Origin: Mesaphorura yosii
Lineage: Eukaryota > Arthropoda > Collembola > Poduromorpha > Tullbergiidae
Assembly: GCA_009869945.1 (NCBI GenBank)
Contig: WIXG01000047.1
Location: 248,001 to 312,000, forward strand
DNA length: 64,000 nt
Direction: 5' to 3'
Positions 40,401-52,088 of the stretch are shown here, one piece after another. The position numbers and the translations under genes were made by a program. The notes beneath the pieces are model-generated. The model did no database searches, was not told where the DNA came from, and saw only the letters and a list, made by a program, of their open reading frames with translations. Position 1 is the first letter of the stretch; each line of letters starts with the position of its first letter.

Positions 40401-43400
40401 AATAATTTTGCAAGCGGACCCGAGCCAAATACTGCGTTGCATATTGCGTATTGTGCCGATAGGAATAATTCTATCAAATCCCTTTACAGAAATTGGTAAC
40501 AAACTTTTCAAATACCCATTGTGCTGAAACGAGTCATAAAGAGAAAGTTGCACTTAAGTTGACAATCCGAGGAATTGCACTTTTATATTTCTTAAAACAC
40601 TGAAAAATGCATTAACCACAATCCTGATATTAATAAAGCCCATTGCCCTAAGATTCTGGATTAGATGAAATATCGACGGCCGCAGAGAAAGTCGATTGTT
40701 CAACAATAATTTGTGTCGTGTATCCGGGCTCGCGGACTCCACAGTCCATGGTCACATTTATAATAGAGGCAAAGAGCAAATAAAAAACTCCCTGGACTCG
40801 CTCTCAAATCTCAAATACCAATAATAATATAATATTGTCATCATCCATCAAATCCCATACAAGTTTTTTATTTTATCATCTTTCTGGGTAAAATACTGGG
40901 GAAAGATCTTTTATAAATGTGATATAATAAATTTTAAAATAGGAGTGAGAAATGTCGTGGCTTTTCACTGCACTCTTATTACTTTGTCATCCGCTCCGCT
41001 GCTTTATCGGCTTACCATCGATCATAATCAATCACTTATTAGAATCAATAATCCATCCCCGTGTTGGATTTGCAAAATTGTTGCAAGCAAACGTGCGGCG
41101 CACTAAAAAAATACACTGAAAAAACTGAAATGCGATGATTGATATTTTGTTATTGCTCTATACGTTCGAATCAAATGCTAAAATGTCGGTTACCGAAACA
41201 GGCACGAACGAGTTAATAATGCCTGCCCACATTTACACCTCTTTTCGACCAGCAATTTAACCAACGCGGTAGGATTTCAAGGTGACAGGCGGTATGCAAG
41301 AAAAGAAAGGCTGGATGAGCTACAGGGCAATAAAGTTCCACGCACCGGTACATAAAAGGAATCTTTCGCCTGTTCTGTAAAATATGAGGATGATGACGGT
41401 TATTATTATACAAATGAGCCGGTAACACGCTTTATGTGAGAGTTACACGAGTCCTGAGAAAAAGGGTGAAGGCGGAGTTGTTTGCTACCTTTTCAGACTT
41501 CTGTTGTGTAAAAACGTATCAGCATGTAAGTTATTACTATTATAATAATATTTCATTTCAAAATATTTTTTTTTCGATGTTTCGCTCTCATGAAGGCATG
41601 CATGGAGAGCGTGGATAGCGTGCATGAGCCAACCCTTTTTCGAGTTGACGTCTCGTTCTCGGTCGTTCATCGTTTACCCTTTTCATCATTCATCGACAAG
41701 TATGTATTCTATGTATGTACTTGTAGTTTTGTTCGGCGCATGCATAATATGGTAATTTGCTGCTCATGTTTCATGGGCAGTGGTATGCATATTTTGCCAG
41801 ATCATCTTTGCCAATGCAGTGGAAGGAAGGAGGGAAAACGTACAGCATCGATGAAAAAGGGATGGAGTTTGAAGTATCAGAGAAGCAGCGACAGGAATTA
41901 TGATCTGCGAGACCATCATTCATTATAATGGCAATGCTGCCACTAAAGTAGCAAGAAGACACCGACGGCATTGTCGTCATTCGTAGTTCATTATTGTCTA
42001 TCTGAATGGCCATCGCCATCGCCATCGTGAATGTCCAATAACAAGGAGCCCGAGCGTAAGAATCCGAAGTTTAATGAAAGGAAGGGAAACCATTAAAATA
42101 ACGAGGCCTTCGATTTTACCTTCGAGGTTCCAAGTTCCAACGTGTCGCGACTGAACCCAGCGAAAGCACTGGCTAATCGTGAGTGCGTACATGCGTCGCC
42201 GACATAGAAAGAATTATGACTTTCAGACTAAAACAAGTCAAAATTCCAATCTTAATGTACAAACGACATTAATTTTTACAGTACGCGACCTGGAAGCCCG
42301 AACGCACAAAGCAAGGAGACAAAGTGATGAGTTTTTCTATATTTCTTCTTACGTTCTCATGATATTTCGAAGATGATAAGAAAACTACGACTAACCGAAG
42401 GTAGTGCGGGCAGGCAGATGAAATTCTATAATTTAAGAGAAAGACAAAAGGAGACACGAAGAATTCCGAGTTAGCGAGAGATAGATGATGGTAATAATGA
42501 TAATGATAATAATATAATGATAATGATGAGATGCTGATGAAGATGATCGGATCACGTACATTAAGCCAAGACGAGGTAAGGCAGACAGGCACGGTGAGAG
42601 CAAAAGTGTACGGCGGACACAATGAGTTAGATTCTGCTCTGTTACTGATACCCTCATCATCACAGCGCATCTACACTCGAATACGAATCAGTCAAAACCA
42701 GCGAAGGTGCAGAGGAGACCCAAAAACTGGTTCCTCAGATCGTTTATAAACTTGTCTCTCATAAATTTTGTCACCTTTCGCAGGATAATAAGACGCTTCG
42801 TACTTTGTCGTGTCGTCTTCTCCACTGATTCCATTTTTTGTGTCTTTTATATATTTATTTTATTTACACTCACCAAATATTAATTTATATTACTGTTTGT
42901 TGTTTCATGTTTCATCTTTCAGCAGCAGCGCCGAGTGGCCCCTTTGCTCTCGGACGGTCTCATCTCGTCTCGGACTCCGGTCGGTCGTGGCTCTTTTATT
43001 AACCCCATTAATTTTACTAAAGAGTTATGGACAACTTTGTGCTGTGTGTGCGTATAATGTGTGGACAAGAATCCAGATAGTTAAAACACCCCACCGCGAT
43101 CCGGTTCTCGTACTCGCTCTATTATCAATGCGCGAACATCGCTTCGCTGGACTCGATCTTGATCGTGCTCGTGATCACGCTAAATTATGCAACTCGAATT
43201 AAATTGAGATCGTTTTAGATTACGACAAGAGAGCCTCAGGTCCCAAGTTAACTTATTTTTGCTCAAGCTTCATAAATCTGGCACAGATACGCGAAACCTC
43301 ATTTAAAACGAATGATTTGTAGCTCTTTTGGCCGCGGCGACTCGAAATTGGGCAGGCCGAATTGATTTCCGCTTCCCACACAGACGCATACTCACGCGCA

Positions 43401-45617
43401 CAATCAAAGAGTCACCATCACTAAATCGCCCAGCCAAAATTACGTCGTTCTTCGATACTACAATGAATTTGGGCTCATAAAATACATGCATGATTAAGTA
43501 TCACTCGCTCTGTGCACAAAAAAGGGCAATAAATTTTAGATTAATTTATAAATTATACTTTTGACCTTCAAAGGAAATTGCACATGAGAGCAGCGTCATG
43601 TCATAAAAGAGTCTCAATCGTTGAATCAGAGTTTTTCTAGTCTTGGCTTTTGAGTTTGCGCGTTTTGGTCAGCTTCTCATTAACACTCCACGAGAATGCC
43701 ATAAAATTATTATTAGTCTACATTCGCGAAGCGACCAGCGGCTTGCAAAGTCGTGCTCTGCACTGTACATATGTGGAATGAAATATTTTTATTATAAATT
43801 ACTTCTTGTTTGCACAACTTGTCATTTTTTGCCTAAACTTAATTACATCAGGTTTTTCTCAACGTGGTACATCTTCCACCTCTCTGCTGACTGCTGTTGA
43901 TTGCTGCTGCAGCAAGAGACCTGAGACATTTTGCACTTTTGTCATCACACAATCGAAAAAAGTAGATTTGAATGGTCAGGCCGTGACAATAAATTAAAAA
44001 TTGTATATTTTTGCAGTATTCAGTATTATTGTTTTATAATATCGAGATTGAAGAAAACAATTGTGAATAAATTAAAAACTCCCAACTTGATTATTGCCGC
44101 AGCCGTCGTCTGGCTGTCGCTACTCATAATACAGACTAGAAGGTGGAATAAACATCATCACGATATAATGATGATGATAATGCGACGATGATTCTGTTTA
44201 ATGTAACCAGATTCCAAAACGAAAAACTCGAACAAACACGACAATGCTTTGACAGTAGGCAGTAGCGCGATTGGGATTTGCGGCTCATGCAGTGGGCATT
44301 TATGGCAGTTTCGAGCAACTGGTATGATTATTAATTCAGATAATACAAAAGAAAAAACTTGATTATTAATTTACTTTGTTTCAGCTTCGACTGAGATTTA
44401 CATTTAGCCTGCGAATATAATGACACTGCTTCATCTCTCGTACTAAACTAATCTTTTAGCACATGCTCAGTCCGAGTGCTAATGCTATATCTGCAATCTC
44501 ACAGAAATTTACTCTCTGTATCAATAAATATTGGCAGATTCGGCCCACGCATGAAAAGACTGCACGCAGTAATGTGATCATAATCAATTTGACATTCAAA
44601 GTTTGCACACACCCAAAAATCCTAATCATAACCATTCATTCGCATACGGGCGGCGGTGCAAAGTGCAAAGCAAAAGCAACATTATGATACAGCGGGTGGC
44701 AATAATAAGAGGTGAAAGACGCGAATGCTTTATGATGTGCGGTATTTCGCTCTACGTGCACATAATAAAGTAAATATTTTATGAGGCATGTGAAAGCAAA
44801 GAAAGCATAAGTATCATAGAACCATAGAAGTATTGGTCAGAAGACCGCCGTGACTTCAGGTTTCACAAAATGTGCACATCCGATATCGCATCGCAGGGTG
44901 TAAGTTTATTATTATTTGTGCATCATTTCTGCGTGCTTTCATTCCGCCACTGGGCGAAGAATCTCTCCTTGACATGACATATTGTTATGGATTGTAAATA
45001 TATATTTTTCATACTCGCATCACAGTAGCACTCGCGGGCAGGTCACTTTTTCACTCGGCCGATGATGAGAATATGATTTTTGATGATGATATGAGTGAAA
45101 GAAGCACGGGCGGAGAAATGGTACGCAGGAAATATTGCATTACGATTATTAGCGTTGCTATTATGATCAACCTCGACCGCTTCAGTTCGTGCATGGTGTA
45201 TGGATATAAAGTCTGACGTGACTAGAATCGGTTAACCATCATCCGCACCGCGAGCATTAGCACGGGAGCAAAATGATAACTCTTGAAACTCGAGTGCGGG
45301 CGGCCGGCAGTAAGTCAACATGATTTGTAAGAAATACTTTTCTTCATGCCGAAATATCAAAATTTGGTGTTTTAATAGGGCATTGAGAAAGTACGACCAA
45401 AAACTCATTATACACCTCTAACAGTCTTCGGTGTGAAGGGATTTTACAATAATGATTTCAATAGCATTTTATTTCACGTATAATGCTTTGAACTTTGCTC
45501 TCATTTAAGTAAACTTAACTTTATTAACGTTAGTTCTCCGGATTTACCTTTCGTCAGCTCTGGTTGATCTTCGTCATCTTTCACTTTGTTGGGCCGCGCC
45601 TGTTTTCTTCGTGACAT
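31355..45617 (-). CDS. sal: Spalt/SALL-family C2H2 zinc-finger transcription factor
   Basis: Nuclear developmental regulator of the Spalt/SALL family, generally a repressor. Sixteen coding exons, listed in transcript order: 45617-45548, 39437-39153, 39034-38922, 38521-38381, 37617-37003, 36869-36744, 36624-36559, 36468-34951, 34860-34816, 34520-34450, 34153-33258, 33174-33002, 32870-32543, 32350-31905, 31829-31587, 31447-31355. All junctions are GT-AG, phases agree, and the total is 5229 nt (1742 aa). The start Met follows an in-frame TGA and opens with the SALL motif MSRRKQA. A Gln-rich stretch in exon 5 matches the family oligomerisation region. Nine C2H2 fingers form four SALL-type pairs, at about residues 445-493, 951-999, 1335-1383 and 1589-1637, plus a single finger at about 1011-1033 beside pair two. 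Spacers hold an acidic region, an RS-rich tract (about 772-817), PQDLS (625-629) and PLDLT (1211-1215). The N-terminal C2HC finger of vertebrate SALL proteins was not found. The least certain parts are the last exon and the exon 13 acceptor. Confidence 0.96.
39960..40742 (-). other. Unidentified open frame with one internal stop, inside spalt intron 1
   Basis: On the minus strand an ATG at 40742 opens 62 codons, then a TAA at 40554-40556. The same frame continues without a stop for a further 197 codons. That makes 260 codons with one interruption, long for non-coding DNA of this composition. The predicted peptide has a hydrophobic stretch near its C-terminus and no motif I recognise. It could be a decayed intronless gene, an exon of a nested gene, or chance. 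I assign no function. Confidence 0.3.
42484..42530. repeat. Imperfect GAT/AAT simple repeat
   Basis: Interleaved GAT and AAT triplets with single-base interruptions, within spalt intron 1. No coding frame is supported. Confidence 0.7.
45548..45617 (-). CDS. sal: spalt first coding exon (repressor motif)
   Basis: This 70-nt exon is too short to stand out as an open frame. It encodes 23 residues beginning [13 protein letters not shown] and ends in a phase-1 GT donor (AAAG|GTAAATC). The phase matches the acceptor at 39437. In vertebrate SALL proteins the equivalent N-terminal dozen residues recruit the NuRD corepressor complex; that is family knowledge, not shown here. The Lys-Pro of vertebrate proteins is Arg-Pro here. 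Its 6.1 kb separation from exon 2 is the longest intron in the gene. Confidence 0.93.
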
Positions 45618-48600
45618 ACTCAACACAATTCAATTCTGCGACTATTTATTTAAAAATATCGGGTGCATTTTCTTCTTCACGTGAAACACAGTTAAGACGA
45701 TTTGTGGCGTTTGACAGCACATTTCTACTGAAAAATCACTCACAAAAGTAAGATGACATCGACATGCACAGAAATGAGAGCTGTAGTTCATGAATCTTCA
45801 GTGACGACCAGTGACGACTAATTAGCGAACGCTTTATACGGGTGCGAATTCTGTCGCAGTTATGAGAAGGCACTGCGCCGAGTTAGCGTTTCCAGGAACG
45901 TGAAATTCGGGGGAATGTGATATCGTCATACTCCTTTTTCTCAGTACAGGCCAATTAACGCAGCATCAACACAAAATTGTAGTTTTCACTTGCGCTCACG
46001 AAAAGCGAGACCCCAGTACACTAATTAATACGATTAGGACCATTGCAATGAGGTATCAATGTTGTCAACTTCGGATTTCACCCGTATTTTAGCTGTTAAT
46101 TCGAGTTTTACATTGTTACGAGCTTCAAACTTAGTCTTTCACTTTTTTCTGTGAACCTGACACTGACACAGTGCACAATATGTGTGATTTCTTAAACTTG
46201 TTGGAAATATCGAGTCATGGTGCAATGTCAGTCGCCAGTTAACGCCGAGCGTACGGATCCACAAGGTGAGACTCCGATGCGACTTTTGATTCTCTCTAGA
46301 GTTCTGTGAGTTGAGTCACTGTCACAACACAACTGACTGACTGAGAATACTCATAATGTAATTTCTTGCCAGTTATTATACTACGTAACGTCCCCCGTAT
46401 CAGAGCTGCTGTGCCAGCGTAGCGTAGTAAGCGACTGAGCTGCGTACATCGGAGCAGCCGTCTGTGGAGGAGCTACAGCTAGTCGGTCGTCAAAAGTACC
46501 CTCATTGTACACTGAGCAGTGCAGTGCAACTAAATAGTCGTCATATCCTACAAGGCGCGTTACAAACCAGCGCAGGCGGTACGACGAATCAGGAACAGAA
46601 GCAGTAGACAGTGAGACTCATCTGTGGTCCTCCGATTTGAAGTTCCCGTGAACAGTAAGGTCTAGTCTGCAGTTGTGTTTAGGAATAGCCAATATTTTGC
46701 TTCAGTTGCAATTTGCAGATTTATACTAAGTTCAAAAAATTAGCAGCCACGATATGAAGAAAACACCCTTAGCAGCATCTCGGATGAGCGATAACATCCT
46801 AATACCTTTGGTCGCATTAAAAATTCATTGCATAGGAGTTCTAAATGAAATCGTGATTTCGCGATTTGAGACCAAGCTGCATACGGCGCGGGTAAAGTGA
46901 CTGTTTCAGAAAGAGAGCACTGACCATGTTACCGCGTACGGCGTACGATAATAACAACAATGGAACTATGGACCATTGATCGCAATGATTACAATATTAC
47001 ATGTTATGACTAAAAATTAATGCACACTCTCTCTGTGTGTATCTAGCGTGCAGCGCGTAGCCATAATAAAAATAATTTGTCATCCTGATACTTCCGGAGG
47101 AACTAAAAAAATTAAATTATTATGCTGGTGACTGAAGACTGATGATTCTGATTTGATTCATTCATTCATCGTGCATTTATGTTAATTGTTAACAGTCTGT
47201 TACATGACGCCACTGCGCCTGCCCAGAACACGCTTGACGCTTGCGCGTATGTTTCGTGGACAATGGACAACGAATGCTAGTGATTGTCCAAGTGTGCGAT
47301 CAAACATACGGCTTGTCAAGCCTCCGATATTGCATTTGAATTCTGACTTGTGAATGAGCGTATGCGATGCGAATGACACGATTTCTCATTGGCTCCCGCT
47401 GGAGAGGACAAGGACATTTAGCGAAAATGAAAACCCAAGACCGACACGAAATAGGCACGGATCTTTGTGTCACATTTCGGTACAATTATTATAAGGGCAA
47501 TATGAAAAGATGTTCTTATGGCTTGCGATCGAGAGAATGAGAAGAATAAGAACAGAACGGCCGGCCGGCGTAGCAAGAGCCAATAACAGTGCAATAAATC
47601 ATGCCAGAGCAGAGAATCCCTTTCGTTCTTTGGAACTGTCCAAATTTGTCAAAAAGAAAAGGAAGGAGACGACGGAGACCAAGCTGAAGCTGAAGTCAAG
47701 CCGACTGCTAGCTTGTTGTATTATGAGTGGGGATGGGAAAAAGAAAGCTGGAAGATAAAGGAAGCAAGCCTTCAGGACAGATCTTCTTTAATAAATTGTA
47801 AAATCCACAATATATTATTACTATTGCTGACATTGTTCCATGCTGATGCTCCAAATTCCTCCACGCTACACAACCGAAGAGCCCGGACACGGCATTGTCG
47901 TTGTCGAATATTGGAAATATGAACAAATGATTTTATGAGGGCCATTTCTCGACTGAGGTTCACATTGCACATGTTACACCAATTTAAAAAGGTTGTAATT
48001 TATGTGAGTGTCAATTTTATGTCATCTTTCTGCTGCTTTTGTGACCTTTCCGTTGTATAATTTTTTACGGAGAAATTATTACGGTGTGTCGAGTCATTTG
48101 GCTATGCAGGCCGAAATCGGAAGATCTTTATAGCAGGCATAAATATTAACGTGCCCTGCAAGGCGGGGGTGGAAGTGGAAACAGTTTACGGTACTCTTAA
48201 TATGAATTATAAATATTTTACATGCATGAATGCATGCGCCTGTGAGCCGGTTTATGGCCAAGGCTTCAGAGATTTATGAATTATTAGAAGTAAAATTTTG
48301 AAAATAGAACATTCATTTCGAATTTCTAACGGTATTCATCTGATTCTGATAATTGGGCTCGCACCTCGGCCCATTGTGTTCCAGGCCGGACGGTCTAAAA
48401 ATAAGCAGCTAATAAGGTCCGTCATAAAACCGCGCGATTGCAAACAAGTCAAGTGCAATAAATGTGAAAAGCAAAAGCAGTGAGTAGTTCGTACGTGTGT
48501 GTATGGCATGTTTTGGGGTTCTAATCGATTGATTATGAGCATGAGCCCCAAATTCCAACGAGCATTGCAATAAAAATGAAGAATGATGAGCCGCAACGTA

Positions 48601-49602
48601 CTTCTCAAGTCGTTACTATCAATACGAACCATTACGGCAGAAAATGCGCACTTGCCAGTGTTCAGTGCTTACAGAATTATTTTATGGCTCTCCAAAGGCT
48701 TTAAATTTAAAGGGGATCATCTTGCAGCATGAGCGTAAGAAAAGTCAGTGAATCAAAAAGCTACTCATCATAGTCAAGTCAAGGCAGGGGCAGAAGTCGA
48801 GACGTTAGTCCGAAGCAAATGAGTTTAAAATCCCAGGTTGATCATCATACTCACGCACGTAATCTCGTGCGGGAAAAACGTTCGATCCATGATAACTTAT
48901 CATTTTCCCCTCTTGGCCTTTTCCGTGTGCCTCCTCCTCTCTGCTCTCTTCCACTTCTGGTAATCCAAACCAACAATTTATACATTATGACCATAATATT
49001 TGTTGCTCAGAATATTGCGAAGAGAAAGGAAATGCTTGTGGTCGATATCAATGGTTTTATATTTGTATTAACTAAAGGGCCCACCATTAGTTAATCACTT
49101 AGTACGGCTCATCCAGATCGAACCAGTGAACCAAGAACGCAACCAAAAAATGCAATACCTCACATATACAGCTTCATCTAATTGCGTAGGAATTGCAAAT
49201 AGTAGGTGGCATTGAATTCGCTGGTATCTTATGATGGTGGAGGCTCGCTCGTTGCGACTTTTGTGACCCAATTCTTGAGCTTCACACATTTCCCAACCAT
49301 GCAATATTCGTGATGCGCTGTCGAAGGATGCAACGTTTATTATCTGATCATACGACAGTAGTAATTCATAATCGAAAGAATCTGCTCGTGAAGTATCAGA
49401 AACCAATTCTAGTAAAGACGTCACTTTTGAGCAAGGTGAATTTGCCAGTTGGATATACCGGATAGCCATCGTCATCATCGCCGGTCTCAAATAAGATTTG
49501 AAAATCTTCACGGCACTGTTGTACTGTAACCTGCAAACGATTCGGTGATCATTGTGCCCCGATTGAGATCTTGACCACTAGCAATGGATTCGTATCATTC
49601 AT
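45618..49602. other. Intergenic region between spalt and the elongase
   Basis: Four kilobases containing the sal 5' leader and promoter, and the 3' flank of the elongase. Open frames here are short and without domain similarity. One of 138 codons at 49095-49511 on the minus strand lies directly downstream of the elongase stop and is most likely its 3' UTR or flank. No RNA gene was recognised. Confidence 0.6.
46332..46384 (-). promoter_or_regulatory. Candidate spalt core promoter
   Basis: On the minus strand a TATA-like word (GTATAATAA) near 46375-46383 is followed about 40 bases downstream by overlapping TCAGT words near 46332-46342, which match the arthropod initiator. The element lies about 0.7 kb upstream of the sal start codon in a relatively GC-rich patch. 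The spacing is longer than the usual 30 bases between TATA box and start site. It is a weak candidate only. Confidence 0.2.
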
Positions 49603-50740
49603 TTAAGCCAATTTGTGTTTTTTCTTCTGGAGAACCGTTTCCCGGAAGAATTGCATGAAGAGGACAAAAAGTGTGGAGTAAGTCACACAACATGCCATGA
49701 TAGCACGAGTAGCCACGGTGCACGGACGAACTCCAGCGTCTGTAAAACATTTATAGGATTCACATTTTAATGAAAGCAGCGTAATAAAGTTGTCTGTTTC
49801 GACTTACAATATTCGTAAACCGCATAGCCGGTGACGTACATTCCAAGCACCATTTGCAGCAATTCCAGTATTGTGATTAGTGGTCCAGCGAATTTAGGAA
49901 CTTTGAACTGAATAGCCTGCACAATGTAAAAATCAGTCGTAATGAGAACTTCAGAACTTGGTTTTTGCCAGGCCGGAATACCGGATGCACTGAACACTGA
50001 CCTTCAGCCCATAATAGGAATACATGAAAATGTGTACAAAGTAGTTCATCGTTCCAACAAAGCGCAGCAGAGGGATGTAAGTCATGTACGTGTACCATGA
50101 AAGCACCTGGAAAATCAAAGAACCACCACCACACCGAAGAATATATATCGTTCAATTAAGACTTCGGACATGATATTGTGCTTGCGCATCTGTATGTAGC
50201 ACTTACCAGCACACTAGCATGATGGTACCAATGGAGCAACAACAACTTGCGTTTACGCAAAACAATGAATATGGTGTCCAGCAGCAGCGCAATTTTGGAG
50301 AAGGAGTACGTTTTTGCCCACCACGCCATTGACATACCATGACCTTCCCTGCATGACAGGACAGAAATGCAGTGCCATACGAATTGTACCCATGCCCTCC
50401 CATTTAAATCGACTTACATATTGCATACTGCGTGGTACAAGCCTCCTTCGCCTTTGAGAAGGTGGAACAGTTCAGGTGAAAATCTAGTGAACGCGAACGC
50501 GGAGAAGATGGCGACGGCAAAGTTCCAAATGGCAAGTCCAACCCGCAAATCAAATGGTTGCCGATCCCGCATTATGTGCTTAATACTGAATATTGTGATC
50601 ACATACGCAATTGCAATGTAGAGACTGATGACCCAATTATGACTGAACCAATCTCTCCACCATGGCAGGTCCATATCCTCAAACTGCATTATCTTCAGGT
50701 ACTCCTGATTTCTCACCGGAATGTAAGCCTGGTCCAGCAT
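49603..50740 (-). CDS. ELOVL6-like: ELOVL3/6-like very-long-chain fatty acid elongase
   Basis: Beta-ketoacyl-CoA synthase of the ELOVL family: condenses malonyl-CoA with a long-chain acyl-CoA in the ER membrane. Five exons in transcript order: 50740-50418, 50348-50207, 50106-50002, 49916-49808, 49739-49603. Phases are consistent and total 816 nt (271 aa), the usual family length. Visible signatures are the HWYHH box (HxxHH), then TMNYFVHIFMYSYY (MNYxVHxxMYxYY), and several hydrophobic helices. The C-terminus KHKLA has Lys at -3 and -5, an ER-retrieval pattern. The overall pattern is closest to ELOVL3/6, which favours saturated and monounsaturated substrates. The family KxxExxDT motif reads KIALLLDT here, so its Glu is replaced by Leu. 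The gene is divergent from SLC19, with 1.35 kb between the two start codons. Confidence 0.95.
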
Positions 50741-52088
50741 TGTTATTGTTTTGATCAGCTGATTGCAACGTTATCACATGCGGCGGATAGGAACTTCATA
50801 AGGTTAGTGGTGTTAGTGTGCAAGAACGGGCAAATGGTTCACTCGACTGACAGCCATACTGAGCTCGAGTCGCGCACGAATTGCAATCGCATCTTTGTGG
50901 TTCAAGTTTGCAAAAGAGGTCAGTTCCTTTTCTTCATTGTTGTACGGCGAGCACGACCACGACGTGAGCCGTGAACGTTTGGCAGCCAACAGGTCACCAG
51001 TATCGGTGCATGCAACATAGTCTGTCGCTACCTGAGGTTACTTTGGGTACACGCACAAGCCATGCGGTTATAACCATTGTGAGATCAGTTATCTTTTAGT
51101 ACGTGAAGTACTATATACGTGCCAACTTGATGCGAAAGGACAAAACAGGTTCACCATCGTCAAACATAAATCATGTAGTGACAGTAACTTGTGCACCTTT
51201 ACTGAAGCGGGTGCGATGCGTAATGTTTCGAGATTAATGTGAAGCTTAAGTTTGTTAATCATGCTTAATGCTTGTTGGGCCAGCAGGACATTATAAAGAA
51301 ATCGCACTGAATGGTTTCTCCACGCATGCATTCGTATGTGGAAACATCAGCCGCTTGATATTTTGCGGAAAATGCATGATAGTCGAAGCTCTACTTAGAT
51401 GCGTGGAAGTGTTCCAATGCGAAGTTTGTTCGACGAAAACGAAAATGACGTTCTTCATAGAATTCTAAATGCAGTGTATTGCTCACATCACCTTGATTAG
51501 ATTCATGATCAACCTGTCACTCCGTCCTGTGAGTCCGTGCCGATGGAGGTTTCCATGTTTTCGCGTTGCCAGTCGGTGACAAGGCACTTGAGACTGGGGA
51601 GTGGCTATTATGCACATAAATGCTTGACCTTTAAAACCACAATTCACACCACGAGTGAGACCGAAATCTAAGAATGTGTGAACCATAGACAATGATAACA
51701 TAAAGCGAGAATAAACATTTTGTACCGAGTACCCACCCTTAATGGTGTTCTGTTGGTTGAATAACCCATTACAGTGCCAGAAAATGTGCGTTGGGACATT
51801 GGGCCTGTGGTTTTAGACTGTTCGTTGTAGGGCGACAGACGACTGAACGCATTGATTTTTATATTTAGAATCTTGTGCATTACGCGCTCATGAATCATAA
51901 TTTTGCACGAAGTAAAGTTGGCACGTTCACACTGAGAATGTACCATCCAATTTGTACGCACGTTCACATAATCAGCACATCCCAGTTGTTCCAAAACGCT
52001 GAACACGTGCGAAGTCGAAAGCTGAAGTCTACTGAAACGAAATATGGGTAACTAAATATTCCAACGCCTGGACAAGGCATTGAACAAA
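50741..52088. promoter_or_regulatory. Shared upstream region of divergent elongase and SLC19 genes
   Basis: 1.35 kb between two start codons pointing away from each other. It must contain both 5' leaders and both promoters. I see no convincing gene inside it; its open frames are short and featureless. A shared bidirectional promoter is possible but not demonstrated. Confidence 0.5.

Larger units (their letters stand above)
39438..45547 (-). other. spalt intron 1, 6.1 kb
   Basis: Phase-1 intron between the MSRRKQA exon and exon 2. It carries no supported exon; I looked for a C2HC finger exon on the minus strand and saw none. It contains a GAT/AAT-rich simple repeat near 42484-42530 and an unexplained open frame at 39960-40742. 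Long first introns of developmental regulators often hold enhancers, which is inference here. Confidence 0.8.

Noticed and set aside
49095..49511. 138-codon minus-strand ORF after the elongase stop
   Set aside because: No homology seen; its position just downstream of the stop on the same strand suits 3' UTR or flank.
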